Source: an uncultured Phycisphaerales bacterium
GTDB taxonomy: Bacteria > Planctomycetota > Phycisphaerae > Phycisphaerales > UBA1924
Reading direction: 5' to 3'
Assembly (NCBI GenBank): GCA_937871915.1
Contig: CALMPG010000104.1
Coordinates: 1-34,369, forward strand
DNA: 34,369 bases
The translations under genes and the position numbers were made by a program. Below are positions 1-8,439 of this stretch, piece after piece. How positions within the stretch are numbered: the stretch's first letter is position 1; every line of letters starts with the position of its first letter. The notes under the pieces were generated by a model. The model did not search any database. It was not told where the DNA came from and saw only the letters and a list, made by a program, of their open reading frames with translations.

Positions 1-3
1 TCA

Positions 4-1014
4 TCATCCCCGAACCACCGCAATCCCTGCGCCATCATCGCGTCGTTCTTGCTCGATAATGCGATGGCCCTGGGGGATCATGGACTCCGGGAGTTCGCCC
101 TCGATGAGGACCTGCGAGTAGTCCACGATGGTGAGGATGGGCTTGCCGGGCTCGACGCCCTGGCCGGGGACGGCGTCGCGCCGGGTGACGACGCCGTCGA
201 TCCGGGCGTGGAGCACGAACGTTCCGCCGGACTCGCCCTCGGCGCGGGCTTCCTGGGCCATGTCGATGCCGTCGGGGTGGGCGTGGATGATGTCGATGGC
301 GGCCTGCATGGCGAGGATGGACTTGGCGGTGGAGGCTCGGATCTTTCCGAGGGAGTCGAGGGTGTTCTCGGCCTGCGTGAGGGAGAGTTTGAGGGTGGAG
401 ACCTGGGCGCGGGACTGGAGGGCGGAGGCTCGCTTGGCGGCGATGACGTTCGCGCTCACGGCTCCCCCCCCACTGCCACCGTCGCCGGCGGTTTGGAGAC
501 GGGCGAGCTCGTCCTCGAGGATGGCGGCCTGGGCCTCGGCGGAGGTGATCTGGTTGCGGAGCTGGGCGATGTTGGAGTTGGCGGCGGCGATCTCGGCGAC
601 GGCGTGCTCGGCCTCGATCTCGGCCTTGTGGAGATCGATGACCATGCGGGCGAGTTCGGCGGATTGGATGATGCCGATGGGCTGGCCGCGCCGGACGTGG
701 TCGCCGATGCGGGCGTCGAGGCGGACGATGGTGCCGGGGACGGCGCTGGTGACGATGCTGGTGAGATCGAGGAGGGGCCGGACGGTGCCGGTGAGGCGGA
801 CGACGGACTCGACGGAGCCGAAGTCCACCTCGGCGGTCTGGAGATCGATGTAGCGGGCGGTGAGGGGGGAGAGGTGGCGCGGGGAGTTGATGTCGAAGGA
901 GCCGGTGGCGGGGGCCTCGTGGGGGTCGTGGGCGAGGACGAGGGCGATGGAGCCGCCCAGTGTGGCCAGGGCGAGGGCGGCGAGGGATGCGGCGCGGATG
1001 GCGGGTGTTGTCAT
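4..1014 (-). CDS. RND-efflux periplasmic adaptor (HlyD/CzcB-like), short C terminus
   Basis: This is a membrane-fusion protein of the kind that links an inner-membrane RND pump to an outer-membrane channel, often for metal efflux. The 336 residues begin with an Ala/Leu-rich signal or anchor segment (about 5-28). The first half of a lipoyl domain follows (about 85-118, containing AVPGTIVRLD). A long Ala/Glu-rich hairpin coiled coil spans about 125-250, interrupted by a Gly/Ser stretch near 175-185. The second lipoyl half contains ARIDGVVTRRDAVPGQGVEPG. The beta-barrel seems to start at VLIEGELPE but stops about 20 residues later at a TGA, with another TGA directly after it. Relatives normally continue through a full beta-barrel and membrane-proximal domain. 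Either the rest follows in another frame beyond the window (an ATG overlaps the stops) or the gene is frameshifted. The substrate is unknown. The small Cys-rich gene 79 bp upstream on the same strand is probably co-transcribed. Confidence 0.8.
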   Translation of the reverse strand: MTTPAIRAASLAALALATLGGSIALVLAHDPHEAPATGSFDINSPRHLSPLTARYIDLQTAEVDFGSVESVVRLTGTVRPLLDLTSIVTSAVPGTIVRLDARIGDHVRRGQPIGIIQSAELARMVIDLHKAEIEAEHAVAEIAAANSNIAQLRNQITSAEAQAAILEDELARLQTAGDGGSGGGAVSANVIAAKRASALQSRAQVSTLKLSLTQAENTLDSLGKIRASTAKSILAMQAAIDIIHAHPDGIDMAQEARAEGESGGTFVLHARIDGVVTRRDAVPGQGVEPGKPILTIVDYSQVLIEGELPESMIPQGHRIIEQERRDDGAGIAVVRG

Positions 1015-1093
1015 GGGGAAGACTCCGGGACAGGAGATGTCCGACGGGGCGGGAGTGATTGCGATGTACGTATGGGTCGGCCGAGCGGGGAGC

Positions 1094-1489
1094 TCAGACG
1101 ATGAGCGCGCAGTGGAGGCGCAGGAGCGAACTGCTCGGACGGGCGGGCGGGTTCGCGGCGGCGGCGAGGGAGCGCGGGGCTCCGGGCGCGGCCAGAATCG
1201 GGCGGGGGAAGTCGAGGGAGACTACGACGGCCGGGGGCCAGTTGGGGCTGGGGGCGTCGGGGGCGGGGATACGGTCGTCGGCGGCGCAGGCGGCGGCGTG
1301 GCGATCGGGCCGGCCGGGGGCGGGCGACTCTTCGGCGTCGTCGCAGGCGTGGCAGCAGTCGTGGGCGGGGGGGGCGGCGTGGCCGAGGAAGGCCCCGAGG
1401 GAATCGGACATGCAGCCGCACGTGCATCGGAGGGCGCAGAGGGCCACGATGAGTGCGAGTGCGGCGAGTTTGGCGACGGGGGTGGACAT
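1094..1489 (-). CDS. Small exported Cys/His-rich protein upstream of the efflux adaptor
   Basis: I do not recognise a named family. The 131-residue product starts MSTPVAKLAALALIVALCAL, a typical signal peptide with a basic n-region and hydrophobic core. Cysteines crowd the region after it: C18, C22, C24, C26, then a DCCHAC motif (C45, C46, H47, C49) followed by acidic residues. The C-terminal half is Pro/Ala-rich and ends SLLRLHCALIV. A longer open frame exists upstream, but it is Pro-rich noise opposite the protease gene. The start at 1489 is chosen because the signal peptide begins there. The position ahead of an RND adaptor on the same strand suggests a periplasmic metal-related accessory role. 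That is inference from context and the Cys/His cluster only. Confidence 0.55.
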   Translation of the reverse strand: MSTPVAKLAALALIVALCALRCTCGCMSDSLGAFLGHAAPPAHDCCHACDDAEESPAPGRPDRHAAACAADDRIPAPDAPSPNWPPAVVVSLDFPRPILAAPGAPRSLAAAANPPARPSSSLLRLHCALIV

Positions 1490-1624
1490 CGGGGCGAGGC
1501 TACAGCATACACAGGTTGGGACAAGGGGTTGTACGGGCCATGGGACGGAATGCTGCGGGAGTGTGGAACAATTGCGGGAAGATGGGCATGGAAGGGTGAG
1601 CGCGGGATATCGGGGCGCGGCGAA

Positions 1625-1746
<122 letters not shown>

Positions 1747-1790
1747 GGAGCGTTGGAACCTGTCGGGACAGGAAACGGAGCGACACGAGC

Positions 1791-3983
1791 ATGCGAGCAG
1801 CCACGGACGGACCATCGGCGCGTCGGATCACGGGGGTGGTGCTGGGAACGATCGCGGGGATCGGGCTGGTGGGCGCGATGGGGTGCGGGGGCTCGGGGGC
1901 GGGCACCGCGAACGGGAGGGGGACCGCGGCGAGCGTGGCGGGGGCGCGGAGCGAGGATCCGCGGATCGCGGAGCTTCGGTCGGGTGTTCGCGCGATGGTC
2001 GGGCAGGCGCGGGACAAGGTGTTTCCTTCGCTGGTGAACATCGACGTGGTCTCGCTGGAGTATCAGGGGGGGAAGGAAGCGAAGATGCGGTCCACGGGGT
2101 CGGGGACGATCATCGGATCGGACGGATTCGTGCTGACCAACGCGCACGTGACGGACCGGGGGAACAAGTTCTGGTGCGTGCTGTCGGACAAGCAGCGGGT
2201 TCCGGCGACGCTGGTGGGCGAGGACCCGTGGACGGACCTGGCGGTGCTGAAGATCGATCGGTCGAAGTTGCACGATCCGAGCGCGCCGCTCCCGGCGGCG
2301 ACGTTCGGGGACTCGGACCGGCTGCAGGTGGGCGACTATGTGCTGGCGATGGGGTCGCCGTTTGCGCTGTCGCGGACGGTGACGCTGGGGATCGTGTCGA
2401 ACACCGAGCGGGTGTTCACCTCGACACGGGACGCGGGGGAGGTGGACGAGATGATGCTCAACTGGGAGCAGCGGACGGGGCTGTTCACCAACTGGATCCA
2501 GCACGACGCGCTGATCAACCCCGGGAACTCGGGGGGGCCGCTGGTGAATCTGCTCGGGCAGGTGGTGGGCGTGAACACGCGGGGCGGGAGCGGGATGGCG
2601 TTTGCGACGCCGAGCAACATGGCGCGGCAGGTGGCCGAGAGCCTGATGGCGCGCGGGGAGGTGCTGCGGTCGAGCGTGGGGGCGTCGTTCCGGCAGACGC
2701 AGAACACGGGGATCGAGGAGGGCGTGCTGGTGGACTCGGTGGAGACCGACGGGCCGGCGGCGAGGGCGGGGCTCAGAACGGGGGACGTGGTGACGGCGGT
2801 GGACGGGGCGCCGATCAACGTTCGGTTTGCGGAGGAGGTTCCGCCGCTGCTCAAGACCATCGCGGACAAGCCGATCGGGTCGGAGCTGCGGCTGGCGTAC
2901 GTGCGGGATGGGAAGTCGGGGGAGGCGGTGATCACGACGGAGAAACTGCTCAAGGATCGCGGGGAGGAGGCCGCGCTGCGGACGTGGGGGTTGACGGCGC
3001 AGCGGATCACCGAGCGGGCGGCGCAGCTGCGGAAGCTGCCCTCGACGAGGGGGGCGATCGTGACGAGCCTTCGCGGGGGCGGGCCGGCGGAGCAGGCGGA
3101 GCCGAAGCTGGGATGGGGGGACGTGATCCGGGCGGTGGACGGGAGGCCGATCGACACGCTGAAGGATCTGATCGAGCAATACAAGCGGATCGATGCGCTC
3201 AAGGACAAGCCGGAGCATGTGCTGGTGGAGTACGAGCGCGAGGGGAAGAGCTACCTGTCGCTGCTCAAGCCCAAGCAGGACGACCGCCCGGACCCGCCGC
3301 CGGAACTGCCCAAGGCGTGGGTGGGTGTGGCGACGCAGCCGGTGGTGAAGACGATGGCGGAGCTGCTGGGGAACGCGGACGAGCGGGGCTTTCGCGTGGT
3401 GCGCGTGTACAGCGGGACGAACGCGGCGAGGGCGGGGCTCAAGGTCGGGGATGTGATCTACTCGATCGACGGGACGAGGGTGCAGCCGCGCGGGCTGCAG
3501 GACGCGGGGCTGCTGAACCGGGAGATCCGGCGGATGCCGATCGATGCGACGGTGACGATGGGGGTGTATCGCGACGGGGTGGCGAAGGACCTGAAGCTGG
3601 AACTGGAGCGGACGCGGGTGTCGGCGGAGGAGGTGCCGCGCGTGCGGAACCGGGACTTTGAGATCACCGTTCGGGAGATCACGTTCTTCGATCGGGAGGA
3701 TCGGCGGTGGGACGACTCGGTGACGGGGGTGTACGTGGACAGCGCGGAGCCGGCGGGGTGGGCCGGGCTGGCGGGGATCCAGTCGGGGGATGTGATCCAG
3801 AAGATCGGCGAGGATGAGATCACGGACCCGGAATCGTTCAAGCGGGCGATGGAGAAGGTGAAGGACACACAGCCGGAGCGGGTGGTGTTCGTGGTGTTCC
3901 GGGGCGTGCGGACGTATTTCCGGTTCGTGGAGCCGGACTGGAAGCCGACGGAGACGAAGGCGGGGGCGGCCGCGACGGAATGA
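1791..3983 (+). CDS. DegP/HtrA-like serine protease, lipoprotein, with four PDZ domains
   Basis: This is a trypsin-fold envelope protease of 730 residues. The start at 1791 gives a lipoprotein signal peptide with a hydrophobic stretch at 13-31 and Cys32 in AMGC. The open frame upstream runs through the poly-G tract and is not protein-like. The triad is complete: His119 in TNAHV, Asp149 in TDLAV and Ser247 in GNSGGPL. Four PDZ-like modules follow at about 295-385, 398-495, 510-600 and 620-715, each with the A-G-L/I..GD-V core (RAGLRTGDVV, LGWGDVI, RAGLKVGDVI, LAGIQSGDVI). Classical DegP has two PDZ domains, so this is an extended architecture. A plausible role is quality control or regulated proteolysis at the periplasmic face. 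The next gene, 123 bp downstream, encodes an inactive relative. The poly-G tract just upstream could influence expression. Confidence 0.9.
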   Translation: MRAATDGPSARRITGVVLGTIAGIGLVGAMGCGGSGAGTANGRGTAASVAGARSEDPRIAELRSGVRAMVGQARDKVFPSLVNIDVVSLEYQGGKEAKMRSTGSGTIIGSDGFVLTNAHVTDRGNKFWCVLSDKQRVPATLVGEDPWTDLAVLKIDRSKLHDPSAPLPAATFGDSDRLQVGDYVLAMGSPFALSRTVTLGIVSNTERVFTSTRDAGEVDEMMLNWEQRTGLFTNWIQHDALINPGNSGGPLVNLLGQVVGVNTRGGSGMAFATPSNMARQVAESLMARGEVLRSSVGASFRQTQNTGIEEGVLVDSVETDGPAARAGLRTGDVVTAVDGAPINVRFAEEVPPLLKTIADKPIGSELRLAYVRDGKSGEAVITTEKLLKDRGEEAALRTWGLTAQRITERAAQLRKLPSTRGAIVTSLRGGGPAEQAEPKLGWGDVIRAVDGRPIDTLKDLIEQYKRIDALKDKPEHVLVEYEREGKSYLSLLKPKQDDRPDPPPELPKAWVGVATQPVVKTMAELLGNADERGFRVVRVYSGTNAARAGLKVGDVIYSIDGTRVQPRGLQDAGLLNREIRRMPIDATVTMGVYRDGVAKDLKLELERTRVSAEEVPRVRNRDFEITVREITFFDREDRRWDDSVTGVYVDSAEPAGWAGLAGIQSGDVIQKIGEDEITDPESFKRAMEKVKDTQPERVVFVVFRGVRTYFRFVEPDWKPTETKAGAAATE

Positions 3984-4106
3984 GAGGCGCACGCAGAGGT
4001 TCGCGGGGGTTCGCGGAGGGGAGGAGGGGATGGCGTTGATTGTGAACACAAGGCCCGCCGCGCTTGGGCGGGTTGTAGAGAAGACCATTTTTCCGGAGTT
4101 CTCCGA

Positions 4107-5000
4107 ATGAAGCGTTCCCTTGCCGTGATGACGACTTCCGCGTTTGTTCTGGCCGCGAGCGTTGGGTTTGCTCCGGCGGCTCCTGCCCTTGGCGAGCCGG
4201 CACGTCCGGCGGCGGATGAGGTTGGGGTCGCGTACAAGAAACTGATGGACACAGTCGGGCCGGCGCTGATCACGGTGAAGTTCGTGATGAAGTTCGACGG
4301 GGGGCCGATGGGCGGGGACGACAACGGGCGGGACGTGGAAACGACGGGTCTGATGATCGAGAGCGGTGGGCTGGTGCTGGTGTCGAACGCGAAGATGGGC
4401 GGGATGGCCAGCCGGATGGGGATGACGGCGACGCCGACGAACGTGAAGGTGCTGGTGGGGACCGACACGGAGGGGCTGAAGGCGAAGATCCTGGCCCGGG
4501 ACAGCGACCTGGATCTGTGCTGGATCCAGGTGGACGACGAGAAGGGGAAGGGGAAGGCGTTCACGGCGGTGGACTTCGCGTCGGCCGCGCCGGTGGCGCT
4601 TGGCGACAGGCTGTTCACGGTGGAGCGGATGGGGAAGTTCTTCGACCACGCGCTGAGCGTGAGCGAGGGGCGGGTGGGCGGGCAGACGAAGAAGCCGCGG
4701 GCGCTGCTGATCCCGGTGGGGTTCGGGGGGTCGCAGCGGGAGATGCTCGGGGCGCCGATGTTCGGGGAGGATGGGAAGGTCGTGGGGGTGAACATCCTGC
4801 AGATTCCCGACAAGGAGGACATGGAGGGCGGGGACTCGGGCGGGGAGGGGAACTTCGGGATTCTTCTGCTTCCGGCGGCGGAGGTGCTCAAGGCGACGGT
4901 GCGTGGGAAGGAGATGGCGGCGAAGTCGCCTCCCGCGGATGAGGCCAAGGCGGAGGAGAAGGCCGACGAGAAGAAGAAGGATGAGCCGAAGAAGCCGTAG
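4107..5000 (+). CDS. Secreted trypsin-fold protein lacking catalytic residues (pseudo-protease)
   Basis: The 297-residue product has a signal peptide (about 1-29) and the strand pattern of an HtrA-type protease, but the catalytic positions are changed. The block that should read TNAHV is SNAKM (Lys96 replaces His). The block that should read GNSGGPL is REMLGAPMF (no Ser). The Asp block survives as RDSDLDLCWIQV. The C terminus (from about 273) is a Lys/Glu/Pro tail and there is no PDZ domain. A GGAG lies about 10 bp before the ATG. I infer a non-enzymatic partner, scaffold or decoy for the active protease encoded just upstream. The same fold, same strand and proximity support a functional link, and duplication followed by decay is the alternative. 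The fold assignment rests on motif positions only. Confidence 0.75.
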   Translation: MKRSLAVMTTSAFVLAASVGFAPAAPALGEPARPAADEVGVAYKKLMDTVGPALITVKFVMKFDGGPMGGDDNGRDVETTGLMIESGGLVLVSNAKMGGMASRMGMTATPTNVKVLVGTDTEGLKAKILARDSDLDLCWIQVDDEKGKGKAFTAVDFASAAPVALGDRLFTVERMGKFFDHALSVSEGRVGGQTKKPRALLIPVGFGGSQREMLGAPMFGEDGKVVGVNILQIPDKEDMEGGDSGGEGNFGILLLPAAEVLKATVRGKEMAAKSPPADEAKAEEKADEKKKDEPKKP

Positions 5001-5028
5001 CGGAATCAACCCCATTCTGAACGAAGAG

Positions 5029-5052
5029 CCCGGGCGCTTGCCGGGGTTTTTT
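5029..5052 (+). terminator. Rho-independent terminator after the pseudo-protease
   Basis: A CCCGG stem (5029-5033), a 7-nt loop and CCGGG (5041-5045) are followed by G and six T (5047-5052). It lies 29 bp after the stop codon and separates this transcript from the kelch gene. Confidence 0.75.
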
Positions 5053-5169
5053 CGCTTGTCCATAGCGTGGTGCGTGTCCAAAGCGCGGGGGGCCGTTGCA
5101 CGAGTGTTGTGGCCGCGGAGCCCGTGTGGTATGCTCTCGCGGTGGCGCCGTGGGCAAGGGAGCCGATCG

Positions 5170-7158
5170 ATGGTTGAAGTCGGAGCGAAGACCCTCGCGG
5201 CGGGCGTGCTGGTGGTTGCGGCGATCGCACCGGTTCGCGTCGTCGAGGCGCAGGGGCCGCACTGGACACAGGAGCAGCCGGTCGGTCGGTACGAGCACGC
5301 GATGGCGTACGACTCGGTGCGGGGAGTGACGGTGATGTTCGGGGGGACCGGGCACGGGCTTTTCGGGGAGACGTGGGAGTGGAACGGGAGCGTCTGGACG
5401 CAGCGGCGCGTGGACGGGCCGTCGAGCCGGAACGGGTGCGCGATGGCGTTCGATTCGGGGCGGGGCGTGACGGTGCTCTTCGGTGGCGAGAACGGCGCGG
5501 GACGCAGCGATGAAACCTGGGAGTGGGACGGGAACACGTGGACGCGGAAGATCGTCTCGGGGCCGTCGGCGCGGTATGAGCACGCGATGGCCTACGACTC
5601 TGCCCGTGGGGTGACCGTGTTGCACGGGGGGGCGGACATGGTGTACGCGCCGAGTGATGAGACGTGGGAGTGGGATGGCTCGGTGTGGACGAGGCGGATC
5701 CCGGCGGGGGGCAGGCCGGCCGCGCGGTATGGGCACGCGATGGCGTATGACGCGGCTCGGGGTGTGTGCGTGATGACGGGGGCGATCACGGTTGCCGATG
5801 CAAGCGTGTGGGAATACGACGGCACACACTGGACGCGGCGATCCGAGAGCGGGCCGGCGCAACGGTACTTTCACAGCATGGCGTTCGACGCGGCGCGGGG
5901 TGTGACCGTGATGTTCGGGGGACAGCCCGGGGGAGGACTCGCGGGGGACGTGTGGGAGTGGAGCGGGACGGCGTGGGCGCATTCGGGCGTGATGGGGCCG
6001 TCCGTGCGCCAGAAGCAGGGGATGGTGTATGACTCGCAGCGGCGCGCGATGGTCATGTTCGGCGGGGAGGGGGTGAACTCGTCGGATGCCGGGGAGACGT
6101 GGGAACTTGGTGCGGCCGGATGGAGGCTGAGGCAGACGGCCCAGCCATGGGTGGGCGGGACACAATCGGTGGCGTACGACTCGGGTCGCGGGGTGACGGT
6201 GTATGTGGATGGGGCTCTGAGTTTTCCGGTGGGGAATCAGAAGTGCGTGGTCCGAGAGTTGGGGCCGGACGGGTGGACGGTGCGTCCCGTGGGGACGGGG
6301 CCCGCGCCGTCGGTGCGGGAGGGGCACGCGGTGGCGTACGACGCGGCACGGGGCGTGACGGTGCTCTTCGGCGGGTGCACGACGCTGACCACGTGCTTCG
6401 ACGACACGTGGGAGTGGGACGGAGCGGCGTGGACGCAGCGGAGCGTGCCGGGTCCGACGGCGCGGCAGTGGCACATGATGGCGTACGACTCTGTCCGCCA
6501 CGTGGTGGTGCTTGTCGGCGGAGAGGGATCGGAGAGCGGGTACGACACATGGGAGTGGAACGGGATCGCGTGGACGCGTCGCGATGTTCCCGGGCCCGGC
6601 TATTCGTACAAGTGCCCGATGGCGTTTGATCCGGGGCGCGGCGTGACCGTGCTGTATGGATTGACGGGGACAACGTGGGAGTGGAACGGGGTGGTGTGGT
6701 CGTCGCACGCGGCTGCGGGACCCGGGCAGCGCGGCGGGGGGGCGATGGCGTACGACCCGGTTCGGCAGGCGGTGGTGCTCTTTGGGAGCGGGGTGGGGCC
6801 GATGGGGTACGACAACCGGGCGTGGGCTTGGGATGGGACGGCGTGGACGGTGATCCCCGCGGTGGGACCGGATGGGCGGGCGAACGCGGGGATGGTGTAT
6901 GACGCGCGGCTCGGGGGCGTGCGCGTGCTGGGCGGCGGGCAAGGCGCCGTTGCGATCCTGGATGCGTGGACGTTGCGGACGTGCGGGGGCGCGTGCCGGG
7001 CGGACTTCGATTGCTCGGGCGCGCTGACGGGGCAGGATGTGTGGGACTTTGTCGGGGCGTGGTTCGCGGGGGAGGCGCGTGCGGACTATGACGGGATCGG
7101 GGGCGTGACGATCACGGACATCTTCGCGTTTCTGGGGGAGTGGCTGGCGGGGTGCTGA
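5170..7158 (+). CDS. Secreted kelch-like beta-propeller protein with GC-type dockerin
   Basis: The 662-residue product starts at 5170, where AAGGGAG sits about 7 bp upstream. An in-frame ATG at 5131 is possible but less well placed. A signal peptide ends near VVEAQG. About twelve repeats of roughly 50 residues follow, each with the core H-A-M-A-Y-D-S-x-R-G-V-T-V-L-F-G-G and then T-W-E-W-D-G-x-x-W-T-x-R. This is the kelch/galactose-oxidase-like blade pattern, and twelve units suggest two six-bladed or one large propeller. The last about 55 residues are a duplicated Asp motif (CRADFDCSG...DYDGIGGVTITDIFAFLGEW) ending in LAGC. No enzymatic motif is visible. The likely role is extracellular binding or adhesion. 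Repeat identity is high enough for slippage or recombination. Confidence 0.85.
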   Translation: MVEVGAKTLAAGVLVVAAIAPVRVVEAQGPHWTQEQPVGRYEHAMAYDSVRGVTVMFGGTGHGLFGETWEWNGSVWTQRRVDGPSSRNGCAMAFDSGRGVTVLFGGENGAGRSDETWEWDGNTWTRKIVSGPSARYEHAMAYDSARGVTVLHGGADMVYAPSDETWEWDGSVWTRRIPAGGRPAARYGHAMAYDAARGVCVMTGAITVADASVWEYDGTHWTRRSESGPAQRYFHSMAFDAARGVTVMFGGQPGGGLAGDVWEWSGTAWAHSGVMGPSVRQKQGMVYDSQRRAMVMFGGEGVNSSDAGETWELGAAGWRLRQTAQPWVGGTQSVAYDSGRGVTVYVDGALSFPVGNQKCVVRELGPDGWTVRPVGTGPAPSVREGHAVAYDAARGVTVLFGGCTTLTTCFDDTWEWDGAAWTQRSVPGPTARQWHMMAYDSVRHVVVLVGGEGSESGYDTWEWNGIAWTRRDVPGPGYSYKCPMAFDPGRGVTVLYGLTGTTWEWNGVVWSSHAAAGPGQRGGGAMAYDPVRQAVVLFGSGVGPMGYDNRAWAWDGTAWTVIPAVGPDGRANAGMVYDARLGGVRVLGGGQGAVAILDAWTLRTCGGACRADFDCSGALTGQDVWDFVGAWFAGEARADYDGIGGVTITDIFAFLGEWLAGC

Positions 7159-7178
7159 CCGGCGCGGGGCGGGAGTTC

Positions 7179-7194
7179 CTCGCGCTTACGCGAG
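7179..7194. terminator. Hairpin between convergent genes
   Basis: CTCGCG (7179-7184), loop CTTA and CGCGAG (7189-7194) form a short perfect hairpin between convergent genes, overlapping the desaturase stop codon. There is no T tract, so a terminator role is only suggested by position. Confidence 0.3.
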
Positions 7195-7995
7195 AGGCTC
7201 TTTGTGGCGGTCGTGGGTCTTCACGTGGGTCGCGAGACCGAGGGCCTTGAGGGCGCGGATGCTCAGGTAGGTGACGTCGAACTCGTACCACCTGTGGCCG
7301 TGGGCCGCGGAGTGCTGGTCGCCGTGGTGGTTGTTGTGCCATCCCTCGCCGTTGGAGATGAGGGCGACGAACCAGTTGTTGCGGCTGTTCTCGCCGGTCT
7401 GGAAGGACTGGTAGCCGAAGAGGTGGCTGAGGGAGTTGACGCTCCAGGTGATGTGCCAGACCAGGACGGTGCGGACGACGACGCCCCAGAGGACGATGCT
7501 GGCGGTGAACTTGAGCGCACCGGCGGGGGTCGGCTCGGTGAACCAGGCCACGGCGAACGCGGCGGCCGCGATGGCGAGGGCGTGGGCGATGTAGACCCAG
7601 AGCCAGCGGAGTTTTTTTTCCAGGCCGAGGTAGAAGGGCTGGGAGGCGAGGTCGCGGGAGTAGCGCTGGAGGAGGTGGTAGGAATCGGTGTCGAGGTTCT
7701 CGACGATGAGCCAGCCGACGTGGCCCCAGAGGAAGGTGACCAGCGGGGAGTGCGGGTCGGGCTGCTCGTCGGATTCCTGGTGGTGCTTGCGGTGGATGGC
7801 GACCCAGCGGGCGGGGCCTTCCTGCAGGCAGCAGACGCCGAGGATGGCGACGGTTCGCTCGACCCAGCGCGGGCAGCGGAAGGAGCGGTGGGTGAGGAGG
7901 CGATGGAAGCCGAGGTTTACGCCGAGGGTGCCGAAGATGTAGAGGCCGAGGCCGCAGACGATCAGGCCGGTCCACGAGAAGAAGTACGGGAGCAC
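7186..7995 (-). CDS. Acyl-CoA / fatty-acid desaturase (N terminus unresolved)
   Basis: This is a membrane di-iron desaturase, probably of the delta-9 acyl-CoA type. All three His boxes are present: HRLLTH, HRKHH and HNNHH. Hydrophobic segments lie at about 5-28 and 125-150. The coordinates use the GTG at 7995, but the same frame stays open upstream to a stop at 8296-8298. The residues just upstream (WPYAISIVVLHALALLAV) look like a genuine first membrane helix. No ATG, GTG or TTG occurs in frame in that extension. An ATG at 8239 in a neighbouring frame would serve if one base had been lost or gained in a G run (for example 8123-8129 or 8081-8086). The true protein is therefore probably longer by 20-80 residues. 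It modifies membrane lipid unsaturation, and no redox partner is adjacent. Confidence 0.88.
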   Translation of the reverse strand: MLPYFFSWTGLIVCGLGLYIFGTLGVNLGFHRLLTHRSFRCPRWVERTVAILGVCCLQEGPARWVAIHRKHHQESDEQPDPHSPLVTFLWGHVGWLIVENLDTDSYHLLQRYSRDLASQPFYLGLEKKLRWLWVYIAHALAIAAAAFAVAWFTEPTPAGALKFTASIVLWGVVVRTVLVWHITWSVNSLSHLFGYQSFQTGENSRNNWFVALISNGEGWHNNHHGDQHSAAHGHRWYEFDVTYLSIRALKALGLATHVKTHDRHKEPLA

Positions 7996-8439
7996 GGCGA
8001 GGAGGGCGAGGGCGTGGAGGACGACGATGCTGATGGCGTAGGGCCAGCGCAGGCGGACCCGCCGCCCGGGGGTGACGGCCGGGGGGAGGGGGAGCGGGCT
8101 GGGTGGGTACGGCGCGGGACTCGGGGGGGCGGGCGGGGAGGGGTCGCACGCCGGAGGTTGGACAGGGACGGAGACCGGCGGGCGGGATGGCGTGGTGTGG
8201 AGTTGGACGATGGGCCTTTCCGGGTGCGAGCGTGGCCACCCGCGTGAGGATAGGGGTGGTTGGGAGTTGGCGGGGGTTGGGTTGTCGTGCGGGATTCAGG
8301 ACACGAAGGAGACGGAGGGGGAGCGGAGAGCACGGAGAAAGACAGCACGCGGCGGTTGGCGGGGGTCACGCTGAGGTTCGCGGAGGAGAAGACGGGGGGG
8401 AATGGGGTGGAAGGCGTTGGGCGGAGGGTCCGAGAGGGC

